A stretch of 64,000 nucleotides of DNA, taken from Ceratotherium simum simum (lineage: Eukaryota > Chordata > Mammalia > Perissodactyla > Rhinocerotidae). The position numbers and the translations under genes are program-made. Below, piece by piece: positions 12,930-23,470 of this stretch. The DNA is taken from assembly GCF_000283155.1 (NCBI RefSeq), contig NW_004454177.1, positions 117,614-181,613 of the forward strand, in the 5' to 3' direction. Below the pieces are notes generated by a model. The model had not been told where the DNA came from. It ran no database searches and saw only the letters and a program-made list of their open reading frames with translations. How positions within the stretch are numbered: position 1 is the stretch's first letter; each line of letters opens with the position of its first letter.

Positions 12930-13850
12930 AATAAGTCCCTTTAACATTTCTTGTAAGACTGGTTTCTTGATAAACTATTGATTTTTGCTTGTCTGGGAAA
13001 CCCTTTGTCTCTCCTTCCATTCTGAATGGTAACCTTGCTGGGTAGAGTATTCTTGGCTGTAGGTTTTTTTTCTTTCAGCACTTTAAATAAGTATACTGTG
13101 GCACTCCCTTCTAGCCTGTAAGATTTCTGCTGAGAAGTCAGCTGATAGTTGTATAGGGTTTCCATTGTATGTAACTTGTTGCCTTTCTCTTGTGGTTTTT
13201 AGGAGTCTGTTTATCTTTAATTCCTGACATTTTAATTATAATGTGTCTTGGTGTGGACCTCTTTGGGTATATCTTGTTTGGTGCTCTCTGTGATTCCTGA
13301 ACCTGGATGTCTATTTCCTTCCTTAGGTTAGGGAAGTTTTCATCTATTATTTCTTCAAATAGATTCTCTGCCTCTTTGTCTCTCTCTTCTCCTTCTGGGA
13401 CATCTATTATGAATGTTAGTGCACTTGATGTTGTCCCAGAGGTCCCCTAGACTGTCCTTGTTCTTTTTAATTCTTTTTTCTCTGGTCTGTTCAGCTTGGG
13501 TGATTTCTTCTCATCTTTTGTTCAGCTCGCTGATCCATTCTTCTGTATCATCTTCTGCTATTGAGTCTCTCTAGTGAATTTTTCATTTCCAGTATTGTAA
13601 GTAATACTTCATTTCTGATTTGTTCTTTTTCATATTTTCCAGTTCTTTATTGATGTTCTCACTGATTTCATCCATTCCTCTTCCAAGATCAGTGAGCATC
13701 CTTATGACTTTTTGTTTGAACTCTTTGTCTGGTAGGTTGTTTATTTCTGTTTCATTTAGATTTTTTCCTGGGGTTCTATCCTGTTTCCTTATGTGGGATG
13801 TATTCCTTTGCCTCCTAATTTTGCAACCTGTGTTTCTCTGTGTTTATATC
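12930..13850 (-). pseudogene. L1 ORF1 (RNA-binding protein), disrupted
   Basis: Minus-strand reading gives a coiled-coil-like N-terminal part rich in E/K/N (about 13.75-13.5 kb), a central block near 13.4-13.2 kb and the typical C-terminal end near 13.15-12.94 kb, where 'SYRLEGS', 'FKVLKEKK' and 'TLPSKVTIQN' correspond to the conserved ORF1 C-terminal domain in shifted frames. Several frameshifts; no continuous ORF. Confidence 0.75.
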
Positions 13851-15381
13851 TGTGTATTAAGTGGGTCAGCTACATATCCTGATCTTGGAGAGGTGGCCTT
13901 ATGTAAGAGGTGCCTTATGAGGCCCAGAAGTGTGCTTCCCTCTCATCACCAGTTCCAAATGTTCCAGGAGTGACCCCCTGTGTGGGATCCATGTGTCCTT
14001 CTGTTGTGGCAGGTTTGCTCTTTCTGCAGGTGCCCTGGGAGTCTAGGCTGTCACCCTGGCTGACTGGTTGTAATACTTAGCTGCATGTGGCTGCTATGGT
14101 CACCCCTGTCACTTTATTGGGCATGGAAGCCCCAAAAGAGTTGGCTGGAAGGTCTAATAGTACATTCCTATTGCAGTTTTTCTGTTAAGTGAGTAGGCCC
14201 CCAGCACGGCCAGTTGCTAGGTTCAGGGGCTTACAATTACTGTAGGCCTCTGGCCTACAAGGTTGTTAGCTCTCTCAGGTATGTAGCTGAGTGGGGCTGG
14301 CCCCAGGCATGGGAGCACTCAATTGTCTCAGGCTTTGGGGGGTGGGGCCGATCCCCTAGGTGGCTGTTTGAGAAGCATAAGTCTTCTGCAGCTGCCAGGC
14401 CCCACCACCTACAGGACCACACACACCGGCAACACAGTCCTGCCCCGGGTACAAGCCCCAAACCCCTGAAGCAGACCCAGTCACCCACTGCAGAGACCCC
14501 ACACACTCCACCAATGTCCCACACACTCCACCTGCTCCTCACACCTGCCCTCCTCTGCAGAGGCTGACCCACTCACCCATCTGCAGAGAATCCAGGCACC
14601 TAGCCTATGCAGGCCCACAAGTTGCCCAAGTGCTTGCTGCTGGGTGGGACCAGGGTGGCCTGCCTTCCTTTACTGAGCTGGATTAAATTGGTGCTCTAGT
14701 GGGTGGGGCAGACCCTGGCCTAATAGGCCAAGGGAATAACTCCAATGGCATCTGCCAGCATCTGTGTCAGCGTACCTGTACCAGGTCACATTAATGGCTG
14801 CTGCCAATGTCTCAGTCACTGGAGAGGTCTCACCTTTTACCAAGATGCACCCAGAGCCTATCAGGTGAGTCTCTTTTCACCAAAGGACTGTGTATCTTTC
14901 TTTCTGGTGATTTTAGGTTGCTTTAAGGGGTGAATTTGCACATGGGTTCTTTAAGAGCTGGGTTTTTTTCCCTTATGTCTGACAGCTTTTCTGAAGGTAT
15001 TCCCTGTTGATGTTAGTAGCCAGTAAAGCTATATATTATGACACTCGTCTCGGTTGTGCTGAGTCCAAAAAATGCTTATAGTGGTAAAGCTGCCCCACTC
15101 AGGTACCCCACTCCTCCAGGGAAGGTTGTGTATGTTAGGATTGCTCCCGGCCTGCCATGAAGCACTGCAGCTTTAAAAGGTGGACTTTTTTCTCTCCAGA
15201 AAGGAATTTCTGCCTCTTCCACCTGAGTCAGGACTCTACCATGTTGCAGGGGTTCTTTTTATCTGGTTTTCAGTTCCCTCTCAGGGGTAATTTTTCCAAG
15301 AGTAGTTGTAAATTTGCTGTATCCATGGGAGAAACTGAGTTCAGAGTCTGCTTATGCTGCCATCTTGACACTTCTCTTTAT
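13850..15381 (-). promoter_or_regulatory. L1 5' UTR, GC-rich internal promoter region
   Basis: Clearly richer in G+C than its surroundings, especially 14150-14900. It begins on the minus strand with GTCAAGATGGCAGC, the usual L1 5' start, and continues with GAACTCAGTTTCTCCCATGG and the 'TTACCCCTGAGAGGGAACTG' stretch. L1 5' UTRs carry an internal RNA polymerase II promoter and often an antisense promoter. Overlapping open frames on both strands here (14214-14567, 14255-14572) are by-products of base composition. Confidence 0.75.
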
Positions 15382-15391
15382 GCAGTATTTG
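15382..15391. repeat. Target-site duplication of the inner L1, right copy
   Basis: GCAGTATTTG, identical to 8391-8400. On the minus strand it reads CAAATACTGC, the first bases of the 3' segment of the older L1. Confidence 0.8.
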
Positions 15392-16595
15392 AAAAAGAAC
15401 AAAGCTGGAGTTAACACAGTCCCTGATTTGAAACTATACTACAAAGCTATAGTAATCAAAACAGTATGCTATTGGCATAAAAACATAGATCAATGAAACA
15501 GAATAGAGAGCCCAGAAATAAACCCCCTCATACACGGTCAATTAATTGACTACAAAGGAGGCAAGAATAGACAATGGGGAAAGGACAGTCTCTTCAATAA
15601 ATGGTGTTGGGAAAACTGGGGACCCACATGCAAAAGAATAAAGCTAGATCACTATCTTACACCATACACAAAAATTAACTCAAAATGGATTAAACTTGAA
15701 TGTAAGACCTGAACCATAAAACATCTAGAAGAAAACAAAAGGCAATAAGCTCCTTAATATCAATCTTAGTGATTTTTGGGGGAAGACCTGACTCCAACGG
15801 TGAGGGAAACAAAAGCAAAAATAAACAAATGGGACTACATCAAACTAAAAAGCTTCTGCCCAGTGAAAAAGACCATCAACAAAATAAAAAGTCAACATGC
15901 TGAGTGGGCTAAACTTTTTCAAATCATACATCTGGTGAGGGATTAATATCTAAAATATACAAAGAACTCATATAACTTAATAATAAAAAAAATGATCCGA
16001 TTAAAATATAGGCACAGGACTTAAATAGACGCTTTTCCAAAGAAGACATACAAATGGCCAGCAGGTACATGAGATGATGCTCAACATCACTAATCATCAG
16101 GAAAATGCAAATCAAAACCACAATGAGATATCACCTTACAGCTGTCAGAACGGCTATTATCAAAAGACAAGAAATAATAAGTGTTGGAGAGGATGTAGAG
16201 AAAAGAGAACCCTTGTGCACTATTGTTGGAAATGTCGATTGGTACAGCCACTATGTAAAACAGTATGGAGGTTCCTCAAAAAGTTAAAAATAGAGCTATC
16301 ATATGATCCAGCAATTTCACTACTGTGTACCTATCTGAAGAAAACAAAAACACTAATTCAAAAAGACATATACACTCTTTTGTTCATTGCAGCATTATGT
16401 ACAACAGCTATGATATGGAAACAACCTAAGTGTCCATTAATAGATGAATGGATAAAGAAGTTGTGGTATATATATGTGTATATATATACACAATCGAATA
16501 CTACTCAACCATAAAAAAGAATGAAACCTTGCCATTTGAGACAACATGGTTGGACTTTGAGGGTATTATGCTAAGAAAATTTTACAGTTATTTTA
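15392..16595 (+). mobile_element. Older L1, ORF2 3' part in inverted orientation (twin-primed segment)
   Basis: Plus-strand ORF2 C-terminal sequence from AAAAAGAACAAAGCTGGAG through 'TCTCTTCAATAAATGGTGTT', 'CAAATCATACATCTGGTGAG', the CWRGC-like region near 16185 and 'GGGTATTATGCTAAG' at 16560-16575. It stops there, about 24 bases short of the point where the minus-oriented segment 7990-8400 begins in L1 coordinates (judged from the L1 at 1-850). The right-hand duplication CAGTTATTTTA is at 16585-16595. ORF2 is broken by stops and shifts. Confidence 0.85.
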
Positions 16596-17870
16596 ATTAA
16601 ATCTATAAGCAACAAACTATTATTGAAGATCCTAAAGAAGCAGAGTAGTGTTATGTGGTTTGCATTTTGAAAAGATACTAGTTTAAGAAGTGAATAAATT
16701 ATGAACATATTTCTTAGGACCTCTGTCCACATACCCTCAGGTCACCTTCAGACAGTGTCCTTGTGTCCTGAGTGCTCCCCATATCTTTTGCAGGAGAGCA
16801 GTCTCTGATCAAAGAAGTGTTTTCAGTCTACATATATGGGGCAGGCCAGAAGTGCCTGATAACTAGTGATCCCAAGAACATCCACCAACCAATGTGGGGC
16901 AGGAGTTGGTACAAAAATACTCTAGCTTCCTTTGCACCTCAGTGGGACAACTTGGACATTGTTTGACACCATTTTTCAGAGACTCCCCAGTGCAAATGAG
17001 CCCTAGTTCCCCACAAAGGCAAACCATTCATTGACATTTGCTTATTGACTATCCTTTCTCCATCTCACTTTCTCCACTCCCTTATCATGCTTCCTGGGAT
17101 CATCTTCCAAACAAATTGCTTGTATTCAAACTCTTTCCTCAGTGTCTGCTATTGGGGAAATCCAAACTCAATAATATTTTCTATTTTCTTTTTTCCCTAG
17201 TAGAAGAAAGTCTTGAGGGGAAGCTGGTGATGATAACTTTGTGTCATATCTATACATATTGATAGGTATGAAAAACCCTCCAAAATATTGTGTCTATTTA
17301 AAAGACACAGTTTCTTACATTCTGGAAATTTATATTTATTTATGAATAAAAATAGCATCAGAAAATAAATGTTGATACATTCATACAATGAGCTACTATG
17401 CTTTGGCAATAATGAATTAATTTCAGACATGTGCCATAACATAAATGTCAAAGAAAGTAAAATTTAAGTGAAAAAAGTAAATTTCAGTAGAATTAAATTA
17501 ATATAAAGTTCAAAAACTTGCAATATGGTATTTAGGGACACAAACATCTGAGGTAAAAATTAAAGAAAAACAAGGGAATAATAAGTGCAAAATTCAGGAG
17601 AGTGATGACTTTTAGAGGGAGTGAAGGGTATGGAGTCAGGCCAGTGTCCACTGGGAACTTCCAAGGTGCTGACACTGCTCTCTTCCTTAAACTGGGGAGT
17701 GGGACACCTGTGTTCATTTTATCATAGTTCTTTATACTTTACATATTTTTCATTAATATTATTTTCTAATTGTTTACTATTAAATAAAAACATTTCTTTA
17801 AAAAGACTTCCAACAGGACAATGAAGGATGGCTTTTTGATGTCATTGTAGAATATTATTGAAACAAGCAT
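16596..17870. other. Intergenic; ancient LINE 3' UTR sequence in the second half
   Basis: No gene is supported. 16.6-17.3 kb looks unique. From about 17330 to 17810 the plus strand resembles the 3' UTR of an ancient L1M-type element ('GATACATTCATACAATGAGC', 'GTGTTCATTTTATCATAG', ending 'TATTAAATAAAAACATTTC'). Confidence 0.5.
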
Positions 17871-17887
17871 TTAAATAATATTTTTTA

Positions 17888-18098
17888 GGGCCGGCCCCGT
17901 GGCTTAGTGGTTAAGTGCACGCGCTCCGCTGCTGGCAGCTCCGTTCGGATCCCGGGCGCGCATCGACGCACCGCTTCTCTGGTCATGCTGAGGCCGCGTC
18001 CCACATGCAGTAACTAGAAGGATGTGCAGCTATGACATACAGCTATCTACTGGGGCTTCGGGGGAAAATAAATAAATAAATAAATAATTTTTAAAAAA
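17888..18098 (+). mobile_element. ERE SINE, short form, perfect 17-bp target-site duplication
   Basis: Complete head (GGGCCGGCCCCGTGGCTTAG, GTTCGGATCCCGGGC), body (CTAGAAGGATGTGCAGC) and end (GGGGCTTCGGGGG) followed by an (AATA)n tail. It is flanked by TTAAATAATATTTTTTA at 17871-17887 and 18099-18115 without a mismatch. CpG-containing sites are well preserved (GCGCGC, GACGCACCGC). It lacks the GGAGGATT tail modules and is one of the youngest-looking copies here. Confidence 0.95.
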
Positions 18099-18115
18099 TT
18101 AAATAATATTTTTTA

Positions 18116-21100
18116 AATAATGGAATGTAAAATAAAGGGATGGTAAATAATAGAACAGATTATTTCTCACCAATTTAGGATTCCAATAATCACAGGCACT
18201 ATTGCTCCCCTTACCTTAAGTGAACTAGCAAAACATAAATAATGCTATTCTCTTAGTGTGAATAATTATTTTTATAAAGACAAAATCAGTATTCTTGACC
18301 AAAAAAAGTTATAAATCAAGTGATGGAAACACTAATTTCTGACTCGTTATTGATTCATTTCAATAAATTTGATTTAGAACAAATCAGCAGGATCCCGGGG
18401 AGAGCAACAAATACACAGAACAGGCCTCTACTCCTGTGAACACTCCTTTGAAAACCTCTCTCCACAATCCCCCCATGCCGTGTGAGTAGCCATATCTCAG
18501 CTCCACTTTTAGTGTCCACATCACAGGTTTCCACTTTAGATGCCTACATGACAGTTTCTTTCGCTGGAGCTGTAGGTAAAATAAAACACATAGGAGAAAT
18601 TCAGAACAGGCGTTGGTTATGTAACAAATTTAGAGAGAAGCAAAAAGGAACAGTGACTGGAAACTACAATGGTATGTTGCAGAAAGTGTTGGGATTAACA
18701 GAAAAGCCTTTAGAGAACAGAATCTACCTGGGGTCAGGTCTTGAATGCCACTCTAGACCAAGCTTGAATCCAGTGTCCTAGGAAATGCTGCTAATGTAGC
18801 CTACTTGGCTCAAAAAGTACTGTGAATTTCTGCTTCAATATTCTTATTCTTCTCTGGCATCCCTGATCTTGGGCATTTATCCTCCATCTTTGCTCCGCTC
18901 CTGTGGATTAAATATTCTGCTAGATGGTCTACCTGGTTTGGGGTTTCTCCCCTTGACATTTTTTCTCAAATTCTTCTTACATTGTCCCTTTAATTATGGA
19001 ACACAGAAAAGCCTCATTCCACCATCAAATCTAACCTGGGCCTCCACACCCTAGGCTGGGCCTGACATTTTGGGCTCTTGCTTAGGTTAAAAGAGAGTTC
19101 AGACACTACCTGGAAACATGAGAGCTGCCAGCATCTCTCAGAACCCTGGGACAAGGAGAGAGGTCAATTTATTTAGGGAGATAGGTATAGAATCCCTTTG
19201 TGCAAGGCATTCCTTTAATCCAAGAGCAAAGAGCTGAGCTGGAGGAAAAACCCTGAAAAGAGGTCAAATGAATTTTATTTTTCCTGCAAAGGCATTCACC
19301 CATAGATGGCAAATTGTTAAGAGGAATTATCTCTCACATGCCCTTTGGCCCCCGCCAAAACAAAAGATTGACAAGAGTGTTGCTTCTCCTTGCAAAATAT
19401 TTCTCAGCCACTCTTCATGTGGGGTAAAACAAAATAAAACAACCGAGAAAAAAACCCAAAACTTCAACCTTCAACACCTTTTCTGTGAGGTCCATCCCCA
19501 GTCTGAGGAAAAAGTACTCCACAATTTCTGCTTTATTTCATACCTTGATCACAGTATTTATCATGAGATGTTCTAGTTAGTTGTACATCTGTTTATTTTC
19601 TCCAGAAGACTCTGACTTCATTCTGATAGGATCGTGTCTTCTTTATCTGTGCATTCACCATCCCTAGCACAGAGTTATTCATCAAATGACGTCTGAATGA
19701 GTGGGAATGAAAAGAAATCTGATGCCATCTTTTATTCTTACAAATTGTTCTATTTTGATCATCTGAGCAGCTGTAACCAGGAAATTGAGGAATGGGAAGA
19801 GATCTTCAAATGGACTCACAGAGGCTTGAGAAGGATTTGGGATATGCTAAATTTGAAATAATTTGAGATGTATTTCCACCTTCCCATTTAGGCTCTTGTT
19901 TACTGAGAAACAAGGGAGAAACAGGACTGAGGTTTTTAGGAGTTTAAGAGAAGTCACTGGGCAAGAGTTTGTCTCTGCTGCAAGAGCAGGTGCTGGCTCA
20001 CCCAATGGCTGGAGGCACAGACACAGCGGGTTTGATCTGGCGAGTTCCTTGATTGCTCTTTGATTCTGAGAAGTACAGGCAGGAGAAAAAAACTGGTCTC
20101 CGCCATTGCCCCATCCTCTTCCATCATCACCTTCCCAGTGTCCTTCTGTCTCTACATCACTGTTAGAACAAAGTTTATAGCGACTATATTCCCCAAATGT
20201 GATAGGATTCTCAATGAATTCAGTCATGGAAACGACAGCTCACTCTATTGAAATAGCACATTTTTCATTCTTAGCATATTTTAGCCAAAAAAAAGACGTA
20301 GCAATTGGAACAAAGTGAAACTCTTTCAGTAAACAGAGAAGCCAAAGACACAAAACAATGACAGCTTGGACCCAGCATCTGCCCCCTGGTTATACTGAGC
20401 AATACAAAGCCTAGTCCAGATTTTCTAACACGAGAGTCACAGCAGTCACCCCTCCATAGATTCCCCCATCTGACTTTCCACATTCTTGTGCACATGCTGC
20501 ACTTCTATAGCCAGCCTCTGTTTTCAGGTCTATGCCCAACAGATAGGGTTTGTAGGTGGTACAGTTCACCAGTACCTCTGCTTCCCTCATAAGGGGCCTG
20601 CCTCAGTTCCCAGCCAGAAGTCCTTCTCTTTATACAATTTCTTTGTGTTTTTTGGGGTGCTACTTGAAGCCAGGGGGATGCACCTCTCTCATTTTTTTCA
20701 ACAATGCCTAGACCAATAAAATGAGAGCTTATCCAATGCAGGCATTTGGGGAGACAATCACTGCAGCCAAGATGCAGATGTGCCAGGGTGAGGGGAAAAA
20801 GAGGAGAAAGGGATGTAGGAGGATGAAGAAAATAAAGAGTGAGAAGCAGAAGGTCCAGGTCGTTCTGCCTACTGGGGAGAACTTCCTCGTTCCCTCATCA
20901 GTAGTATATCCTCAAGAGAGCACAGGTCCCAGAGTCAGAAAACAAGCCCTCGAGTCTTCATTTGACATCCACTCCTTATGTGTCCTTCAACACATCACTT
21001 TAACTCTTCAAATATGAGTCCTCATATTATAAAATGGAGATAATCATAATAATACCTATGCTCTCAAATTCAAAAATATTTGTGAAAACCACATAAAAAT

Positions 21101-21149
21101 GTTTTATAAGACAAGAAGTGTGGTTGATGTGTTAGCTACTGTTCTCTCT
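18116..21149. other. Intergenic upstream of the OR 3' end, no gene seen
   Basis: Mostly unique sequence. Open frames up to 126 codons (19847-20227, minus) lack motifs or splice context. No olfactory-receptor pseudogene was recognised. Confidence 0.5.
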
Positions 21150-22085
21150 CTACAACTGCTCAGGAAGGAAGGCCAGTTGATGTAGGACTTTCCTCAGAGA
21201 TGATTTTACCTCTTTATTCCTGAGGCTGTAGATCAAGGGGTTCAGCATGGGGGTGACCAGGTTATTCAGGACCTGAACAGTTGCATCCAGCCAGGAACTT
21301 GGGGTTGGCCTTAGGTAGATGAGGACCACTGGCATGTAGAAAAGCAGGATAGCAGTGAGGTGGGCACTGCAGGTGGAAAAGGCATGACGTCGGCCCTCTG
21401 CAGAGCGGATCTGCAGGATGGAGTAGACAATGAGACTGTAGGAGGTGAGGATGAGAAGGAAGCAGCTGAGAGGCATGAGGCCCACACTGATGAACCCCAC
21501 CATCTCCAGGGCTGATGTATCTGCACAAGCCAGCTTCAGAATCACTGGGATATCACAGAAGTAATAGTCCACCTCATTAGGGCCACAGTATGGCAACTGG
21601 AAGGTGAGAGTGGTTAGAAAGGTGGCCTGAATACAGCCAAAAAATGAGGTTCCCATGGCCAGGATTGCACACACTCTGTGACTCATGATTATCGTGTAGC
21701 GTAGAGCGTAACATATAGCAACAAAACGGTCATAGGCCATCACCGTGTACAGGAAACACTCAGTACAGCCCAGGAAATGGTAGAAGAAGAGCTGAGACAC
21801 GCAGCCTGCATAGGAGATGACTCGACTGTTCCCCGAGAGGTAGAAGAGCATCTTGGGGGAACTCACAGAAGGGAAAAACATGTCACACACAGACAGTTTA
21901 CACAGGAAGAAGTACATGGGGGTGTGAAGCCGAGTGGAGGAGACAATTGCCAGTAGGATGAGCAGGTTCCCCATAAGAGTGAAGATGTAGAAGGACAAAA
22001 ACAGGACAAAGAGCATGGCCTCCAGATCCTCTGTGTGTGGGATGCCCAGAAGTATAAATTCAGTTACCACCGAGGCATTCCTCAT
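21150..22085 (-). CDS. Olfactory receptor, OR10D subfamily (OR10D4/OR10D3-like), intact
   Basis: Single-exon odorant GPCR of 311 residues, the usual length. It is expected in the cilia membrane of olfactory neurons, signalling through Golf. Seen in the protein: N-glycosylation site NAS at 3-5; GN at 39-40 (TM1); PMYFFL at 56-61; MAYDRFVAIC at 116-125 (TM3 end); conserved Cys95 and Cys177; FSTCSAH at 236-242 (TM6); PMLNPLIYSLRN at 279-290 (TM7). I chose the second in-frame ATG (22085), which gives the family-typical MRNAS start; an upstream ATG at 22109 would add eight residues. By memory the TM2-TM3 region is closest to OR10D4, which is a pseudogene in the human reference, so one-to-one orthology is not claimed. 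The usual Pro of the AICHPLRY motif is Ala127. No stop or frameshift. Confidence 0.95.
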   Translation of the reverse strand: MRNASVVTEFILLGIPHTEDLEAMLFVLFLSFYIFTLMGNLLILLAIVSSTRLHTPMYFFLCKLSVCDMFFPSVSSPKMLFYLSGNSRVISYAGCVSQLFFYHFLGCTECFLYTVMAYDRFVAICYALRYTIIMSHRVCAILAMGTSFFGCIQATFLTTLTFQLPYCGPNEVDYYFCDIPVILKLACADTSALEMVGFISVGLMPLSCFLLILTSYSLIVYSILQIRSAEGRRHAFSTCSAHLTAILLFYMPVVLIYLRPTPSSWLDATVQVLNNLVTPMLNPLIYSLRNKEVKSSLRKVLHQLAFLPEQL

Positions 22086-22504
22086 AGCTGTGAGAAAGTC
22101 AGACCTCAAAAAGGCACCTAAGACACCAAAGTCTGAACATCAACATCAAATTATCAAGTGTTTTTGCTGATGAGTGCTTTGGCTGTGTTTTTAACAAGCA
22201 ACAAGTATCCTTCTTAAGAGTGGCAAGATCTATATAAAAATATCAAGTGATAAAAAATGTCTATTTCAGATGCACAGTCTATCCAACTCCTGGAGGAATG
22301 TTTTATAGAGGCTGATGGTTGTCCTCTATGACAAGACCAGAAGCTTGGAGACATATTCAAAACATTCTCATGTTAAATTAGGAATCTTTTTACAGTTGTT
22401 TAATTCATGGATTTACTCTCTTTAGGCATTTTTGTGTTTTGAACATCATGATATCTTTGAGCAACAAACTCGTACTATTCACTACTCTCTGTAAAATAAT
22501 AGGA

Positions 22505-22720
22505 AAAAACATTGTGTTAGAAATCAGAACCCTTAATTTGAATCCTGGTTTTTCCACTTTTTAGCTAAACTAGTTAAAACAATTTTCACAATATCTTTCG
22601 TAGACATAGTTTCATCATTTACAAAATGAAAATCATAATTATTATAACAACAACATCAACAACAAATATACCGTGGTATCATAGTAAATATCATAAATTT
22701 CATCATATTTATTAAATGTC
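22505..22720 (+). repeat. MIR SINE, sense
   Basis: The pattern 'TTTGAATCCTGGTTTTTCCAC', 'TTAGCTAAACTAGTTAAAAC' and 'AGTTTCATCATTTACAAAATG' matches the MIR core and 3' part. Confidence 0.6.
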
Positions 22721-23239
22721 TGTGAAAGTATCTGACAAAAACATAAATCCTAATAAAAAATGTTCTTTTATTTTGTGTATCTTAAACTTACTTCTTTAAG
22801 TGCCTTCCTTTAATGTTGGTATTATATAATTACTTGCAAATAAATGTTTTATTTAATAACATTATTGGTAGCCTTAGATCATATCCTCTTCAGATTGCAT
22901 CCTTCCAGACTTGGGCGGTCTGATATCTCCAACTCTATCAGGAGATGCTACTCTGGTTCTATGGATCCTTTTAGCCTTTTCTAAGTGGACTTGAGGAAAC
23001 TCTGAAATATTAAGCAAAAGAAATAGTAACAGCAAGGAAAACATCAAATTTGTGCTACTGTGATGAAGACAGAAATACAGTGAGCCATATAGCAGAAAGT
23101 CAAAAAACAGCTCTAATGAAGAACGTTAAACAAGTCAAGAGCAGAATATGGGTACCTGGAAGATACAAGGACCTCTTCTCCTCATTACTCATATAATAAT
23201 AATAATGATACATAGATACATACATATATATATACACAC

Positions 23240-23470
23240 ATCATTTAATGAATACTTACTGTGTTCCAAGGACTGGGTTCAATACTTTCAAAATATGATT
23301 CATATTTTTAAAGAAACCTATAAGAAGAAACTATTATTACTATTCTCATCTACAGATCAAGAAACTGAAGCTTAGAAAAATCAGCAGGTTGCCCAAAGTT
23401 ACAAAGCTAGTATGTGACAGAGCCAAGACTCAGACTTGTTACATTCCATTGTCTGTGCCCTTAATCACCA
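23240..23470 (-). repeat. MIR SINE, antisense
   Basis: Reverse-complement MIR signature: 'TACTTACTGTGTTCCAAGGACTG', 'CAGATCAAGAAACTGAAGC', 'GGTTGCCCAAAGTTACAAAGC', 'ATGTGACAGAGCCAAGACTC'. Confidence 0.7.

Larger units (their letters stand above)
8401..15381 (-). mobile_element. Full-length L1 LINE, decayed, antisense
   Basis: About 6.98 kb on the minus strand. The order from 15381 downward is: 5' start AGTGTCAAGATGGCAGC; a GC-rich 5' UTR to about 13.85 kb; ORF1 remnant to about 12.93 kb; a long inter-ORF spacer; ORF2 remnant about 12.43-8.65 kb; a short 3' UTR; and an A-rich tail (plus-strand T-run 8401-8420). The 10-bp duplications GCAGTATTTG (8391-8400, 15382-15391) flank it. Length is that of a complete mammalian L1. 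Both ORFs are interrupted many times, so it is complete in structure but not competent. It lies inside an older L1. Confidence 0.9.

Noticed and set aside
13620..13973. Plus-strand open frame of 117 codons, very hydrophobic
   Set aside because: Antisense to L1 ORF1 and the 5' UTR border; no independent gene signal.
14214..14572. Overlapping open frames of 117 (plus) and 105 (minus) codons
   Set aside because: They lie in the GC-rich 5' UTR of the full-length L1; composition explains them and there is no family motif.
21262..21528. Two minus-strand open frames inside the OR gene
   Set aside because: Out-of-frame shadows of the receptor.
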